From contig NC_085887.1 in assembly GCF_035222375.1 (NCBI RefSeq), forward strand, positions 719,501 through 783,500: a stretch of 64,000 nucleotides of DNA, written 5' to 3'. This DNA comes from Podospora pseudocomata (taxonomy: Eukaryota > Ascomycota > Sordariomycetes > Sordariales > Podosporaceae). Below, in pieces: positions 20,875-32,187 of the stretch; the stretch's first letter is position 1, and the number at the start of each line of letters is the position of its first letter. Under the pieces are notes generated by a model, which saw only the letters and a program-made list of their open reading frames with translations, was not told where the DNA came from and ran no database searches. Both the position numbers and the translations under genes were made by a program.

Positions 20875-22521
20875 ATGTCGAAAGAACAGCTTTTCCAACT
20901 GCTGCCGATGCCAGACGATGGCCTGCAACAAGTCCTCGAATATGCCGCCACCCTTTCCAAGCAAGAAGCTGCTGAACATTTCTCCAACATGCTCGGCGAC
21001 TCGCCCCAAGTCGTCGAGTTCATTTCGACATTCAACGCACGACGAAGCGATCCAAAAGCACCACAGCCACCAAGAAATGCACCCACGTCCACGCCCACGT
21101 ACTCTTCCGCATCGACCGCCCAAAACTCAGCACAAAACTCTGAAGCTGACGGCGTCCCAAAGCCCCGTCGAGGTCCCAAGAAGAAGAAAGCAAATATCCA
21201 TACCCCGCCCCCTAGACAAGTCGCCTCGTTTGCGCTTGGGCCAGGAACTGTCTACAGCAAGAAGGACTCGCAAGATGAATACATCTCAGCACGATCAGGC
21301 GCTTCGACATCCTCACACGCCACCAGTGGTCCCAGCAAACCACCACCCACCAAGACTGCCACACCTCCTCCGACCCAGACCTCGAAGCCTCCTCCCTCCG
21401 CGTTAGGCTCCCTAGTGTCGGACCTCGGGCAACCCAAGTCCAAAAACAAATCCAACCCTACCTCACGGACTTCGACACCCGGACCATCGTCATCGAAGAA
21501 TAACAATGGGAATACGGCCAAGGTTACCATCACAGGAGGCGTGGCGATGCATGGCTCGTCTACGGTCCTGAGTGACCTCGACCAAGCCATTCGGTCTCTC
21601 GAGATCACCACCAATCCCTCACACTCAACAAATAGCGCCGAAGGTGTGGCGGCACGACGGTGTAATTGCGTTGGAACAAGACATCCTCCCCTGGCAGCAG
21701 CCCCGAACTGCCTTCATTGCGGCAAAGTCATCTGCATCAAGGAAGGGCCCGGACCATGTACATTTTGCGGGCAACCATTGCTGAGCTCGGCTGAGATACA
21801 AGGTATGATCAAGGAGCTTAGGGCAGACAGAGGACGTGAGAAGATGGCAGCAGATCGGGAAGCGCATAAGAAGGCCGAGGTTGCAGGGACCCCACGGCCG
21901 TATACCAAAACCAGAGATCCCACCATCGCCGAAGCGCAAGCTCTAGCTCACCGGGACAAGCTGCTAGCATTCCAGGCCCAAAATGCCCAACGGACGACGG
22001 TACGGGACGAGGCAGCTGACTTTGATGCCACTGTGGGAGGAAGCATGTGGGCCACCCCAGAAGAAAGGGCGTTGGCGTTGAAGAAGCAACAAAAGCTCCT
22101 TCGAGAAATGGAATGGAACGCTAAGCCTGAATACGAGAAGCGCCAGCAAGTCGTGAGCATTGATCTCACAGGGCGTAAAGTGTTCAAGAAGATGGCCAAA
22201 ATTGAGAGACCCCCAACGCCTGTTGATGATGTCGAAGATGACTATGGCTATGAAGCTCCCATCTTGCAAGGCACCCACGTGAGCAAGGGGCAAGGCGGCG
22301 CTTTCAGCAAGAACCCACTACTGAGCGGAGTAATACGGCCGGTCTACGATTTGAAGGGCAAGGGCGAGGAGCTTGAAGGTAGGAAAGACAGGGCCACCAA
22401 ATGGCGAAGAGTCCAAGATGATTTGGAGAACAACGGGGAAGTCATTCTCCATGGCGGCATTTATGGTGGGGGTCAAGGCGCCAGAGTGGGAGCAGTTGGC
22501 GATGAGCCAGAGTGTGGTTAG
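20875..22521 (+). CDS. RQT4: ASC-1/TRIP4 homologue, C2HC5 zinc finger (Rqt4-like)
   Basis: Protein of 548 residues from ATG 20875; the longer frame to 20827 starts with TTG. The N-terminal 60 residues are helical, then comes a Pro/Ser/Thr-rich disordered linker. Residues about 262-302 form the C2HC5 zinc finger: RRCNCVGTRHPPL, then NCLHCGKVICIKEG and CTFCGQPLL. The C-terminal half is charged (EERALALKKQQKLLREMEW and so on). This layout matches activating signal cointegrator 1 and its yeast counterpart Rqt4. Those proteins bind ubiquitinated stalled ribosomes with the Slh1/ASCC3 helicase in ribosome quality control; that role is transferred from the family. The mammalian ASCH domain is not evident, as in fungi generally. 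Confidence 0.85.
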   Translation: MSKEQLFQLLPMPDDGLQQVLEYAATLSKQEAAEHFSNMLGDSPQVVEFISTFNARRSDPKAPQPPRNAPTSTPTYSSASTAQNSAQNSEADGVPKPRRGPKKKKANIHTPPPRQVASFALGPGTVYSKKDSQDEYISARSGASTSSHATSGPSKPPPTKTATPPPTQTSKPPPSALGSLVSDLGQPKSKNKSNPTSRTSTPGPSSSKNNNGNTAKVTITGGVAMHGSSTVLSDLDQAIRSLEITTNPSHSTNSAEGVAARRCNCVGTRHPPLAAAPNCLHCGKVICIKEGPGPCTFCGQPLLSSAEIQGMIKELRADRGREKMAADREAHKKAEVAGTPRPYTKTRDPTIAEAQALAHRDKLLAFQAQNAQRTTVRDEAADFDATVGGSMWATPEERALALKKQQKLLREMEWNAKPEYEKRQQVVSIDLTGRKVFKKMAKIERPPTPVDDVEDDYGYEAPILQGTHVSKGQGGAFSKNPLLSGVIRPVYDLKGKGEELEGRKDRATKWRRVQDDLENNGEVILHGGIYGGGQGARVGAVGDEPECG

Positions 22522-22775
22522 CCGTATCAATGACAGGAATATTTCAGTGCTAACCTTTAATGATGGCTGCTTGAACGGGTCTTGGGGAAGGATGGGGATC
22601 ACTGCTTTCACATTGGCCTTGGGGGTATCGATGACGTAGCACATCAATCCTAGGCGTCACCACGATCTTCCCAGGGACAACAAAGTCAACGGCTGCACTG
22701 GTAAATAGACCATGTCCGCCCGTGCTGTCTCTGACTTTGTTGTAATGCTATCTTACTATCCCAAGCTTTTGCAAG

Positions 22776-23582
22776 ATGCCTTCAGACAACCTCAATTTCC
22801 AATGCGCGCTCATCACAGGGGGTGGTGGTGGCCTTGGTAAAGCGCTGGCCTCCTATTTTATATCCAAGGGCAAGAAAGTCATCCTCGCCGGCAGGACAAA
22901 ATCCAATGTCGAGTCTGCAGCGAAAGAAATCGGAGCGACCGACTACTATGTGCTCGATACGGGGAAAACATCAGCGTTTCCAGAATTCGTCTCCCTCGTC
23001 ACGCAGAAGCATCCGGAACTCGACTGTCTTGTGAACAATGCCGGTGTTCAGAAACCCTTGGAGGTCTCCAAACTGGACCCGAGCGAATTCCTGTACAAGG
23101 CAGATGAAGAAATCAATGTCAACATCCGCGGTCCCATGCACCTCACCTTGCAGCTGCTTCCGCATTTTCGACTCAAGCCGGCAGCCATGATTATCAACGT
23201 CAGCAGTGTGCTGGGGTTTGTGCCGTTCAGCATCATCAACCCGGTGTACAACGGGACGAAGGCATGGCTTCACTTCTGGAGCATGAACCTGAGGACTCAG
23301 CTGCGGGACGAGCCGCAGGCCAAGATCAGGGTGGTTGAGATTGCGCCACCAATGGTTGGGACGGATTTGCATCGTGACAGGGACGACCCGGATGATAACA
23401 AGAAGGAAAAGAACCCGATTTCATTGACGGTGGAAGAGTTTATGCAGGAGGTGGCAAAGAAGATGGAGAGAGGGGACGGTATGATTACTGCTGGGCCGAT
23501 GGGCAGGGAGATTGTGGGTGCTTGGTATGAAAGTGACAAGTTGGGGAAGAGGTATAAGAAGATTGAGGAGGGGGGCATGTGA
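22776..23582 (+). CDS. short-chain dehydrogenase/reductase (DltE-like)
   Basis: Single-exon, 268-residue classical SDR oxidoreductase. The dinucleotide loop TGGGGGLGKA lies at residues 15-24 and VNNAG at about 88-92. The catalytic Ser is in NVSSVLGF and the catalytic pair in YNGTK, at the standard spacing. Size and the insert-free fold are typical of the DltE-type clade common in ascomycetes. The arginine after AGR (strand 2) suggests NADP(H) preference. The substrate cannot be read from sequence. ATG 22776 is the first start and puts the Rossmann motif at the usual place; there is no signal peptide, so it is probably cytosolic. Confidence 0.9.
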   Translation: MPSDNLNFQCALITGGGGGLGKALASYFISKGKKVILAGRTKSNVESAAKEIGATDYYVLDTGKTSAFPEFVSLVTQKHPELDCLVNNAGVQKPLEVSKLDPSEFLYKADEEINVNIRGPMHLTLQLLPHFRLKPAAMIINVSSVLGFVPFSIINPVYNGTKAWLHFWSMNLRTQLRDEPQAKIRVVEIAPPMVGTDLHRDRDDPDDNKKEKNPISLTVEEFMQEVAKKMERGDGMITAGPMGREIVGAWYESDKLGKRYKKIEEGGM

Positions 23583-24589
23583 GATTTCGGCTTGTGTACC
23601 ACTGTGCCTGTAGATCAAGCTGATATCTCTGCCGGCGAATAAAATTGGCGTACCTAAACATGTGTGATCACAGGAGAAGGATCTACGAGATCTTGCGCAA
23701 CCACCAGAGCTGGGCAGTGAGTGGCTGCCCGCTTGGCCCCCATTGTTCCGACAGTCTTCCAGAAACCAAGCCAACGGCAATGCTGGTCTGTGCGCTCGGC
23801 ACTAGTGGGCCGGGGAAGATCCACTTGACGAGTTGAAGGCTTGGCAGAATTCAGGGTCCCGTCGAGGACGTTGTGAGGGAAGTGCGTTGCTTGTGGGACG
23901 TGGACTGACAATGGGGACAGTGTGCTTGTGAAAGACAAAGTATCAATGATTGCTCAAGGGGATGTTCAACTCGTACGTACAGCTTCCTTTGCCGGTCTGT
24001 CAGTCCTGACAAGGTTTCTCTTTCCAGTGTCCTCGAGCTCTGCTTGGCAGATATCTGGCAGGGAAGTCATTTTTGTCGGCTCGTGGCTCATGGCTCGTGC
24101 TCCTTGCAGAGTTAGGTCTCCGGCGCGCCGTGTATCCACCTGCCCACTTCCTTCCAGCGGCCGACAACAAAACGTTGATTCTAAGACTGGCGCGGCTTTC
24201 CATTTTGCGGACGGGCACTGCTGTTCTCGCTCCAAGCTATCGTTACCCACGACTCCTCGATCCTTACCACTCCGAACCAGCTCTGTGTCGCGCTCCTCTA
24301 CCCCGCAATCCTCCCATTGGGGACGCGTTTAGCCAGCTCCGAATCGCTGCGAATACCACCCACGGCACAACCCTCGAGTCGAGTTCGCGATTGCCCGTCA
24401 CCTGCACCGAAATCGAAGACTCCACGCGCCGAGGTCACACACTCGCTACCGCCAACGCAATACTCTTGTTTCTTCAATAGCCTTTTTTCAGATATGAATC
24501 TCTAACTTGACCGCATTTCTGCATGTACCATCACCGCGTTCCCAGCTGGGCGCCTTCTTTGTGGTGGATCAATTGCACACAACCAAAAG
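23583..24589. other. intergenic, long upstream region of sirtuin gene
   Basis: About 1 kb on the 5' side of the sirtuin gene. Several short frames overlap at 23920-24500 but none has family-like sequence; the C-rich strand near 24100-24480 looks like promoter and leader. Confidence 0.55.
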
Positions 24590-27500
24590 ATGCCAACAAC
24601 ACACGTTGAGCCGGGGTCGGAAGCCCTGCTCGAGGAGATAGCCAATTCGTTATGGAAATCCAAGAAAGTTGTCGTTATCACAGGCGCCGGCATCAGCACA
24701 AACTCCGGCATTCCGGTATGCAAAACGGGACGCGTTCCGCCCGACCTACACTTCGCTGACAGCCTTTCTAGGATTTCCGCTCAGAGAACGGTCTGTATTC
24801 TTTGATCCAAGCACAGTTCGATGCTGCCGAAAAGCAACAAGATCACCTCTCGAGCGCTAGCGACGCGTCAGACTCTTCATCAGAAGAGCGTCCGACGAAA
24901 CGACGCAGGGCTTCACACGATCTCTCCCGACCGATCGACGGTACCAAGTTACCAGGCCAATGGCCCCATAACACTGCTCAAAACACAATAAAATCAGAAA
25001 AAGGTCATGGAGCTGCTTCCGTCAACCCGGAATCGTCAGATCCTACCGATGATGACCCGTTAGCACAGCCTGCAACACCGCGAGACACATCGGGACCACA
25101 GGAGGATGTCACATTGAGAGACGTGGAAAATTCGGAGCATGCGCCAGGGCCGCCCACAGTGGAATCGGCAAACGCTTCGTTTGGCGCTGAGAAACCAGTC
25201 GAGCCTCCGCTATCTAGAGGCCTGACGCCGTTGCCCAGTCCTAGACTCAAAGTGCCCGAAGGTTGCCCCGAGATCACGCCTGGCCGCATAATGATGGGAC
25301 CTGGCCCATCGTTCACGTCATCCCCTCCTAGTATGCCCGTCGATGCGCCGCGTCTTCGTTCTAGAACAGACATGCTGGCACACACAAGAAGCTCCTCGCC
25401 GCTCTCGTCACCGCCTCCCATTTCTTATGACCCTTATCAGGAGTCACCAGAGGGGTCGTCATGCTCGTCGAGCGGATCATCATCTCGGTCAGAGAGTGAG
25501 GAGCCCTCTTCCGTGTCCACGCCACTCCTCACATCGCAAACGTCGTACGCCTCCTCTGGTCGAATGTCGCTACCACATATGAAAGGCAAGGATCTTTTTG
25601 ACTCGCAAATCTGGTCTTGCCCACTCAAAACGTCTGTCTTTTACACATTCGCGACCACGTTGAGAAACAAGGTCCGCACCGCTCAGCCTACGAACAGTCA
25701 TCGGTTTGTCAGTGTCTTGCGGGATAGCAGAAAACTGGTCCGGTGTTACACCCAAAATATTGATCAGCTTGAAGAGCGCGTCGGTCTTTCAACATCGCTC
25801 ACGTTGGGCGCTGGAAGCCGCTATCGTTTTTCCGCCAGAGCAGGACGCAGCTCTGCTGTGAGCCGGAGCTTGCTGAAGGGCCCCGAGGTCTCGGATCTCT
25901 CAGGGGATGGATGCTCGCAGCAGGACTCGGAGCAGCCTCCCGCATCACAGACCGAACTTGAATCACAGGAATTGAAAGATGAATCTGGCAGTGGAGAGCC
26001 TGAGGGCAAGCAGGAACATGATGGGTCTGGGTCAGACTCCTCGCAAGCGGTTCCTAGCTCATCACAGCCCCCATCTTCACAACCTGCGCCATCGGGACCA
26101 AAACGTGGTGTCGAGTGTGTTTTCTTACACGGTTCCTTGGCAGAACTGCGATGCTTTGTGTGTGCGAAAACGGCAACCTGGGAAGACGAAGAACGGCAAG
26201 CTGAGACTCTGGCTGGTCGCCAACCCACCTGCCCACATTGCGCGGGAGCAACAGCAGCTCGGGAAGAAAAAGGAAAACGTGCCCTTGGCGTTGGCAAACT
26301 CCGACCTGACATTGTGCTCTACGGTGAAGAGCATCCCCATGCTCACCTCATTAGCCCTTTGGTGCAACATGACTTATCGTTGGGTCCAGACATGCTGCTC
26401 ATCCTTGGCACCAGCATGCGCGTCCATGGGCTTAAGGTTCTCGTCCGGGAATTTGCCAAGGCGGTACACGATCGAGGAGGAAAGGTTGTGTTTGTGAACT
26501 TTACAAAGCCACCGGAGAGTGTGTGGGCTGATGTCCTCGATTTTTGGGTGCAATGGGACTGCGATGCTTGGGTCGAGGATCTCCAACATCGAAAACCCGC
26601 CCTGTGGCTTCCTCCCGGTACTGTCCTCCCAGATCAAGTCAAAGTCAAAGGGGCAAAGGGTCCACGGAGGCAGAGTGGCGGTGAAACAGGCAAGCGAAAG
26701 GAGCCAGCCGACACGGCGTCTAAGAAGCGCAAAGAGGTGGATGGACCAAATCGCAAGAAGCAGAAGCGCGAGATCGATGAAGTGGCGGACTCGGTCATTG
26801 TAGCACTTGATCCGGCAGATGTGCGAGAGCCCTCTCCTCCACCAGCTTTGGAGGTGCCAATCATACCCGTCACACCACCAGTACCATCGCCGTCGACAGC
26901 ACCTCCTGTTCGACCTGAGGTGGTTCGCGAAATCCCACGTCTTCGGCCAGAAGCTCCTCCTCGGCCGAGAGAAATGGCCATGACGACCGATAGGCTTCCT
27001 CCGCCAATACCTCTGCCAGGCCCGTCGCCGTTATCCATGTCAATGACCATATCGCCGCCTCCTAAGCCAACACGATCAGCTCCACCATCACCTCCCGCAG
27101 CCCCAGTTATCCCCGAACTCAAACCTATTCCACGACGGCCAGCAAACAGGGTCGTCACACGCGAGCCCAAACTGAACCCCGATGCAAAACGACCTGCTTC
27201 GATACGAGACCACAAGCTGAATGGGGCCTATCTTACCTTCAAGATACTGGGTGATCTGAAAAGGATTACCGGCGAACCACCAGTTGCTTTCTACACACCT
27301 TCCCCTAGTCCGGTTGCTTCGAGGCCAAAGTCAAAACGGGCTCGCAAGTCAGCGCCTAGTGCTCTTCAGGGCGTTGGCCTAGAATCTGTAGACTGCACTT
27401 TGATGATGGAGGATGACGTCGAAGCTAATGACTCGAGGGGTCTAGCTCACGAAAGTTCAGAGGTTAAGGATGAACGGGTCACCAACCCCATGGATGGAAC

Positions 27501-28254
27501 GGTTGGCATCCCCGACATCCCTGTCAGCCAAGCAGTGTCCTCGATATCCGCCATGGTCAAGAGCCGGAGGCGGAAGCGAACAGCATGGCGGATGATACGG
27601 GGTGTGGAGACGCAGGTCTCACTGGATGACAACGGCGAGGTGGTGCTGCCTCTGCCGCTTCCTCACACAGCCGCTACATTCAGACCTTTACCTAGCCCTT
27701 CGTTCCGGGCTCTCCCCGAACCTAGGCCAACACCAGTGGCTTCTCCCGTGACATGTCAACCAAGCTCTAACCCTTTTGCAAGCATTGAAAATGGGTTCCA
27801 GGACACGGATAGACTTATCGACAAGCTGCGAGAACAGTCACGGCCGAGCACGCCTTTGCGCTTCCAGTTTCCGCCGCTGAACATCCCCGCCCCCACCGAG
27901 CAATCCCCACCAAAGCTCGAGACTTTGGAACCCAAGGTGACCTCACCCGGCCCGCTCACAGCCAACAATGTGATGTCGCCCATCTTTGCCAAGCCAAGGA
28001 ACCCATTCTTCTTTGCAGACCCTCTGGCTGGCGGCCTGGCCTTTCCACCAACATGGCATCAGCATCAGTTCCATCACCATCAAGCAACGACTTCGATGGA
28101 ACGGACCACCTCGCAGCAGAGCGCCACATCCCACCAAAGGAGAGGGTCGTGGAATCCAGAGGACCAATTGCAGCAAGAGGAGCGGGAGCGGGAAGTCGCG
28201 ATGATGCTAACAATGATGAGCAATTCACATGGCATGGGGTACGCGGGAGTATAA
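24590..28254 (+). CDS. HST4: Hst4-like sirtuin, NAD+-dependent histone deacetylase
   Basis: Class I sirtuin of 1202 residues. Exon 1 is 24590-24715, exon 2 is 24772-28254; the intron is GTATGC...GCTGAC...TTTCTAG, joining NSGIP to DFRSENGLY, the invariant GAGIS...GIPDFR element. Other hallmarks are CYTQNIDQLE at about 365, FLHGSL with the catalytic His at about 493, zinc ligands CFVC and CPHC, RPDIVLYGE, LGTSMRV and VVFVNFT. About 280 low-complexity residues separate DFRS from TQNID, far more than in a minimal sirtuin core. A further insert precedes FLHGS. A long Pro-rich, basic C-terminal region of about 550 residues (RKEPADTASKKRKE and so on) suits a nuclear protein. Hst3/Hst4 remove acetyl from H3K56 in yeasts; that target is inferred. 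Confidence 0.88.
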
Positions 28255-29451
28255 CTGGGGGGTTTTGGAATGTTGCGAGTTTGTCGGGAAAGACAACAGC
28301 GCGTTATGAGTATCTGACTGAGGCTTCGGCGTGTGTAGCGGGTCGGTGTTTGTTTTTCTGTTTTATCACATATACCCGTGGTGTTGCTCGTTCATGTTAT
28401 AGGTTTGAGCATGATCAAGACCGAGTCAGCGAGTCAGCGAGTAATTGGCATGATACATAGGGGGCATATACTTGGGGAGTTTAAAGTGTTGGCTTTTTGT
28501 TATTGGGATGGGTGTAGGGTCTTATTGCGGGTTTGGCTTGAGGGTTGGGGACGGGATAGTATTAACATGTTAACATCACTCAATACGTGTTTCACATCTC
28601 ACGTCTCGTGTGCGTTTGTTGAGTCCCTTAACAACGTCTGTCTACCTATCTGGGGGGCATGTATACTTGCGTCCTGAACATGATCAGGGCTCTGTCAAGC
28701 ATGTCGATATTACCTTCCCCTGATATCAACATGTCACCTACACCTTGATATCATTATGGTCGCGGAAAAGCAGGCAACCTGGATGAAGTGAAAGGGTGGA
28801 ATCGATGTTGATTGTGAAAAACTAATGCAAATGATGCTTTCTCTGTTGTTAATAAATGTAAACCAGTAAGCGATGATAGTATATGAATGCCTCCTTTTGT
28901 CTTCCCCCAAATTGCTCTGACTGAAGTAAATGCCAGATGACGCCCAAATTCTTTGCGCCCTGGGAGCGTCTTGATGTCCATGATACTCGTGAAAATATGT
29001 AATAGGAAAAAATGCCATGAATGATGCACATGATGCATATCCCAAAGATGATAGCCCTCCCGTTTTGCAGATCTCTCAGAACCAGTTGCATGATGTCGGT
29101 AACTTAAAAAAGAGTAAGCAAAGCAGAAACATGATGAGATGCGAAGAGCTTTTTGTGTGGTTTCTCACTGCTGCTGAGCAGCAGTGATGCTCCCCGCCGC
29201 CACCGCCGGTCCGACAGCAGCGGTGTCACCCCCCATCTCCACTCGCAGAGAGAGCACCGTTAAGCTTCCTGATCTTCCCCTTGTTTGTCCTCCTCCTGGC
29301 CTTTATCTCGTCAACGATTCCCAGAGCCTTGATCCTCTCCATCTCTTTCTTTTCCCACTCTTCCCCCCTTCCCCTCTCCCCCCCCTTCTCTCTCTCGTTC
29401 TTCAGACACTCCCGAAGCCCTAGGTTTTTCTTGCCTATTGCCTTTCTTATC
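28255..29451. other. intergenic between convergent genes, no gene seen
   Basis: Space between the sirtuin (plus) and the tentative gene at 29452 (minus). AT-richer, with short frames only; it probably holds both 3' untranslated regions. Confidence 0.5.
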
Positions 29452-30404
29452 TTAATCGCTGTTGCAAACAAATCGGGCAAGTCCGTCTGCGCCTCCTTCA
29501 AAGACATGGTGCGGACGATTGCCTCCTCCCGGGATGGAGTTCTCGACGAAGTACTCGTTTCTGTGCCATTCTTTCCACCTCAGACGGAAGCGCGCGATGA
29601 CCACGTGGGAGGCAAAGAGTTTGGACTTGTCGTGGTCCAAAGACGGGTGGGTACTGTCAATGACCAAGATTTTCGGGTTGATGAACGCATGCTATTAAAA
29701 GACGGCAGTCTGATGACAGCTGTTTTCACAGAGTTGGGCAGCGAAAGGAAGGGGCTCAGCTGGTGGCAATCCCAGTGGAAGTGCTTCTGCATGAGGATCT
29801 GTCGGTTGATCGGGTTCGGACTGACAACACCATACCCGCGGGCTTTGGTGGTCGGAGCAGGACCATCCATCACATGACCGTTGCTTTTCTTGCGGCCTTC
29901 GTGGACGACTCGTATGACGAAGCGAGGGCGACGCTCGCCGCCGCAGGTGGGGATGGTGGACTTGACTAGGAGAATGGGACGACCACCGGGGGAAAGACGG
30001 GATCCGTCATCACCAACGGGGCTCCTCTTCTTGGTCACCGCCTTGAAAGGGACCGCGTAGGTGGCGGTGAGCTGCTTCGTGGTGGTGCTTCCCTCTTTTT
30101 CCCAGATGGATGGGCCTTCACGGAGGCCTTCGTTGTCGCTGTTGTTTACAAAGCAGGCGTCGTGTTTGAGCTCTTCGTACTTGTCAACTTCTTTGGCACC
30201 GAGACGCATGATCACCACGTGCTCGATTGGGACCACAACTTTGATGCCCTCGTTGTCATCCTTGTCCTCAGACTCGGAAGACGCCATTGCCGCCTCGTCG
30301 TTCTTGGCTGGGCTTGGGGGAGCAAAGGCTCCAGCTGACAGCTCGATGTCTTCGGTTTGAGCCATAACTACATCTTGACTGCCTCCGGCGGTGAGAGACG
30401 CCAT
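29452..30404 (-). CDS. hypothetical protein, tentative model
   Basis: Not recognised. An open frame of 275 codons starts at ATG 30404. Protein-like sequence (VVIMRLGAKEVDKYEELKHD, RPRFVIRVVHEGR, NRQILMQKHFHWDC) continues to about 29730. Family-like sequence then resumes in another frame (FINPKILVIDSTHP, VVIARFRLRWKEWHRN) down to a stop at 29452. A 38-base intron, GTGAAA...TTTTAATAG at 29692-29729, joins them in frame to a 304-residue product, but it is very short. A weaker donor, GTCAGT near 29825, with the same acceptor gives an intron of about 134 bases. A third overlapping frame at 29226-29507 (Lys/Glu-rich) may belong to an alternative end. No signal peptide or membrane segment. Gene existence is moderately likely; the structure is uncertain. 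Confidence 0.45.
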
Positions 30405-31449
30405 GATGTAGGCTGGTTTCTTGTGTACCTGGCGTTGTTAGTCTCATGAAACGAAATATCGAGCCCCTATATCCACGCTTCGACTCGAGCCTGAAAGACT
30501 TACTAGAACCAAGATATTTGATCTCACGGAGTACCAAGTAAGGTCCTAGGCTTGGGAAGATGAGCGACTGAGACGAGACCGTTCGAAAACAGTCGTGGGC
30601 TGAGGCGTTGAAACAAAGATAAAAGCGAAGATGACTGATATGGATAGCCTCAGATCGTCTTCCTCGAGATGAACGTGTGGACATCTATCCCGGAGAGTCC
30701 GTTGTAGGAGAGAAAGTCTGCAAGAAGGAAGAGGTTCAGCGCGAAAGAGAGACATCGTGAGATTCTGTTCATGCCTGACAGCGAGTAGTCGCTAGGTATT
30801 CAGCGAGTTACAACAAGAGGAAGCCTGAAAACTAAGGCTGGACTTCATTAGCCCCCTATCAACACGCGACTTCATATCGTAGAGCTCACGATCGCGTCAT
30901 TCGACTTTCTACAAACTTGACCTGAGGGAAGGAACCATATAGATGGTAGGGGCCGCCCGAACGGTCAAAGGTCTTGTTAAGCTTACCTAGACAGCCACTT
31001 CGAGAGATCCCACCATAGGCAAGGCCAAGGGGAAGCTCCTCTACTCAGGCATCAGGCAGAGGCAATAATCAATCACGGGGCATCAGGGGAAGTATGGCGT
31101 AATCTCCTATTGTCTAACTTTACAGGATGAAAGTCGCCTTGAAATAAGAGGAGAATAGCTTGAAACAGTTGCTGGACCCGAGATTTCAAGCTTGCGGAAG
31201 GCGCGGTGAGCATTCATGTGTATTCTTCAACCTGTGTATTTCATCATTCAGAATTGAAAAGTAAAATCAAATCACGCCAAACATAATCCCTTTTAGTCGC
31301 CAACAACCTGACAGTCTGCCCCAACAGTCCGTTGAAGAAAACCGCGACAATGCCATCAGCAAATGCCCAATTCAACTTCTATCATACAAGCTTTGCTCTC
31401 CTCTACTGTCCCAATTTCAACGCTCTGCATTCTCCTTCTCGTGGTAAAC
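30405..31449. other. intergenic, no gene seen
   Basis: Upstream of the tentative gene at 29452-30404 and downstream of the small split gene. No convincing frame on either strand. Confidence 0.5.
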
Positions 31450-31824
31450 TTATTTGGGGTTGTTAGGGTCAAGCTTCCCGCTCGCCTGGTTGGCTCTCGC
31501 GCTGGTGGGTGATGTTCCGCTGACGGGCTGCTTGGACGTGTCGTCGGGAACCACAGTTCTCGGGCTGCCCATCATCATGCCGTATGTACCCGCGACTCCG
31601 ATGATGGCGGCGCCCAGCAGGACGAGTCTGGCCTTGGTGTCAGCAATTCATATTCCAGTCATGTCTCCTTGTGTCAAAAGTACGTACGATCTGTTGGAGC
31701 CGGTAGCTGTCGAGGTGGTGCCATCTGGACCGTCCTTCTTGATAGCTTCGGGTCTGAAGGGTGTGCTGTGGAATTGGCGGGTGTTGCGCACGATGGCACG
31801 TCGGGCAGGGACTGTTCTGATCAT
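31450..31824 (-). CDS. small mitochondrial single-pass membrane protein (104 aa)
   Basis: Two short exons, 31688-31824 and 31450-31627. The 60-base intron (GTACGT...CTGAC...GGCCAG) splits a Ser codon. The product begins MIRTVPARRAIVRNTRQFHS, an Arg-rich, acid-free amphipathic presequence with an RQFHS-type processing site, strongly suggesting mitochondrial import. One hydrophobic helix follows (LVLLGAAIIGVAGTYGMMMG), then a polar C-terminal tail ending in DPNNPK. This layout resembles small inner-membrane assembly or supernumerary proteins of fungal mitochondria, but I cannot name the family. The exons overlap longer, meaningless frames on the other strand. Gene call good; function unknown. 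Confidence 0.75.
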
Positions 31825-32187
31825 GGTGTGGTGAGGGTGATTTGTGGTTGCAAGGGTGATTGTGTTGTGATAGGGTTAGGATTGGAGAATACGTCGAAGA
31901 TGGTTGATGGGATTTGGTGTGCGGAAGGAAGAAAGAAAACAGATTCTTCAATTGGTCAGTGATTTCGAACGTTGAAGTATGTACAGAGACAAACAGTTGG
32001 GTGTTGAGGTCATACAAATCAATGACGCAATGACATCACCTCCGAGTGGGTCTCACACCCTTTGGGACAGCGGGATGCCACACGATGGCTCGAGACTGCA
32101 GGCAGGTACCCTCATTCAAATGTGGGGAGTCATAATAAACTGTTATTGCAGTTGGAAGGTAACTTCCCGTTTCTCATCGCCATCGTC
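31825..32187. other. short intergenic region
   Basis: Upstream of the small mitochondrial gene and downstream of the UGA-interrupted membrane protein gene. No ORF beyond chance. Confidence 0.5.

Noticed and set aside
28734-29091. Three overlapping minus-strand frames
   Set aside because: AT-rich 3' region of convergent genes; sequences look unlike proteins and overlap in all frames.
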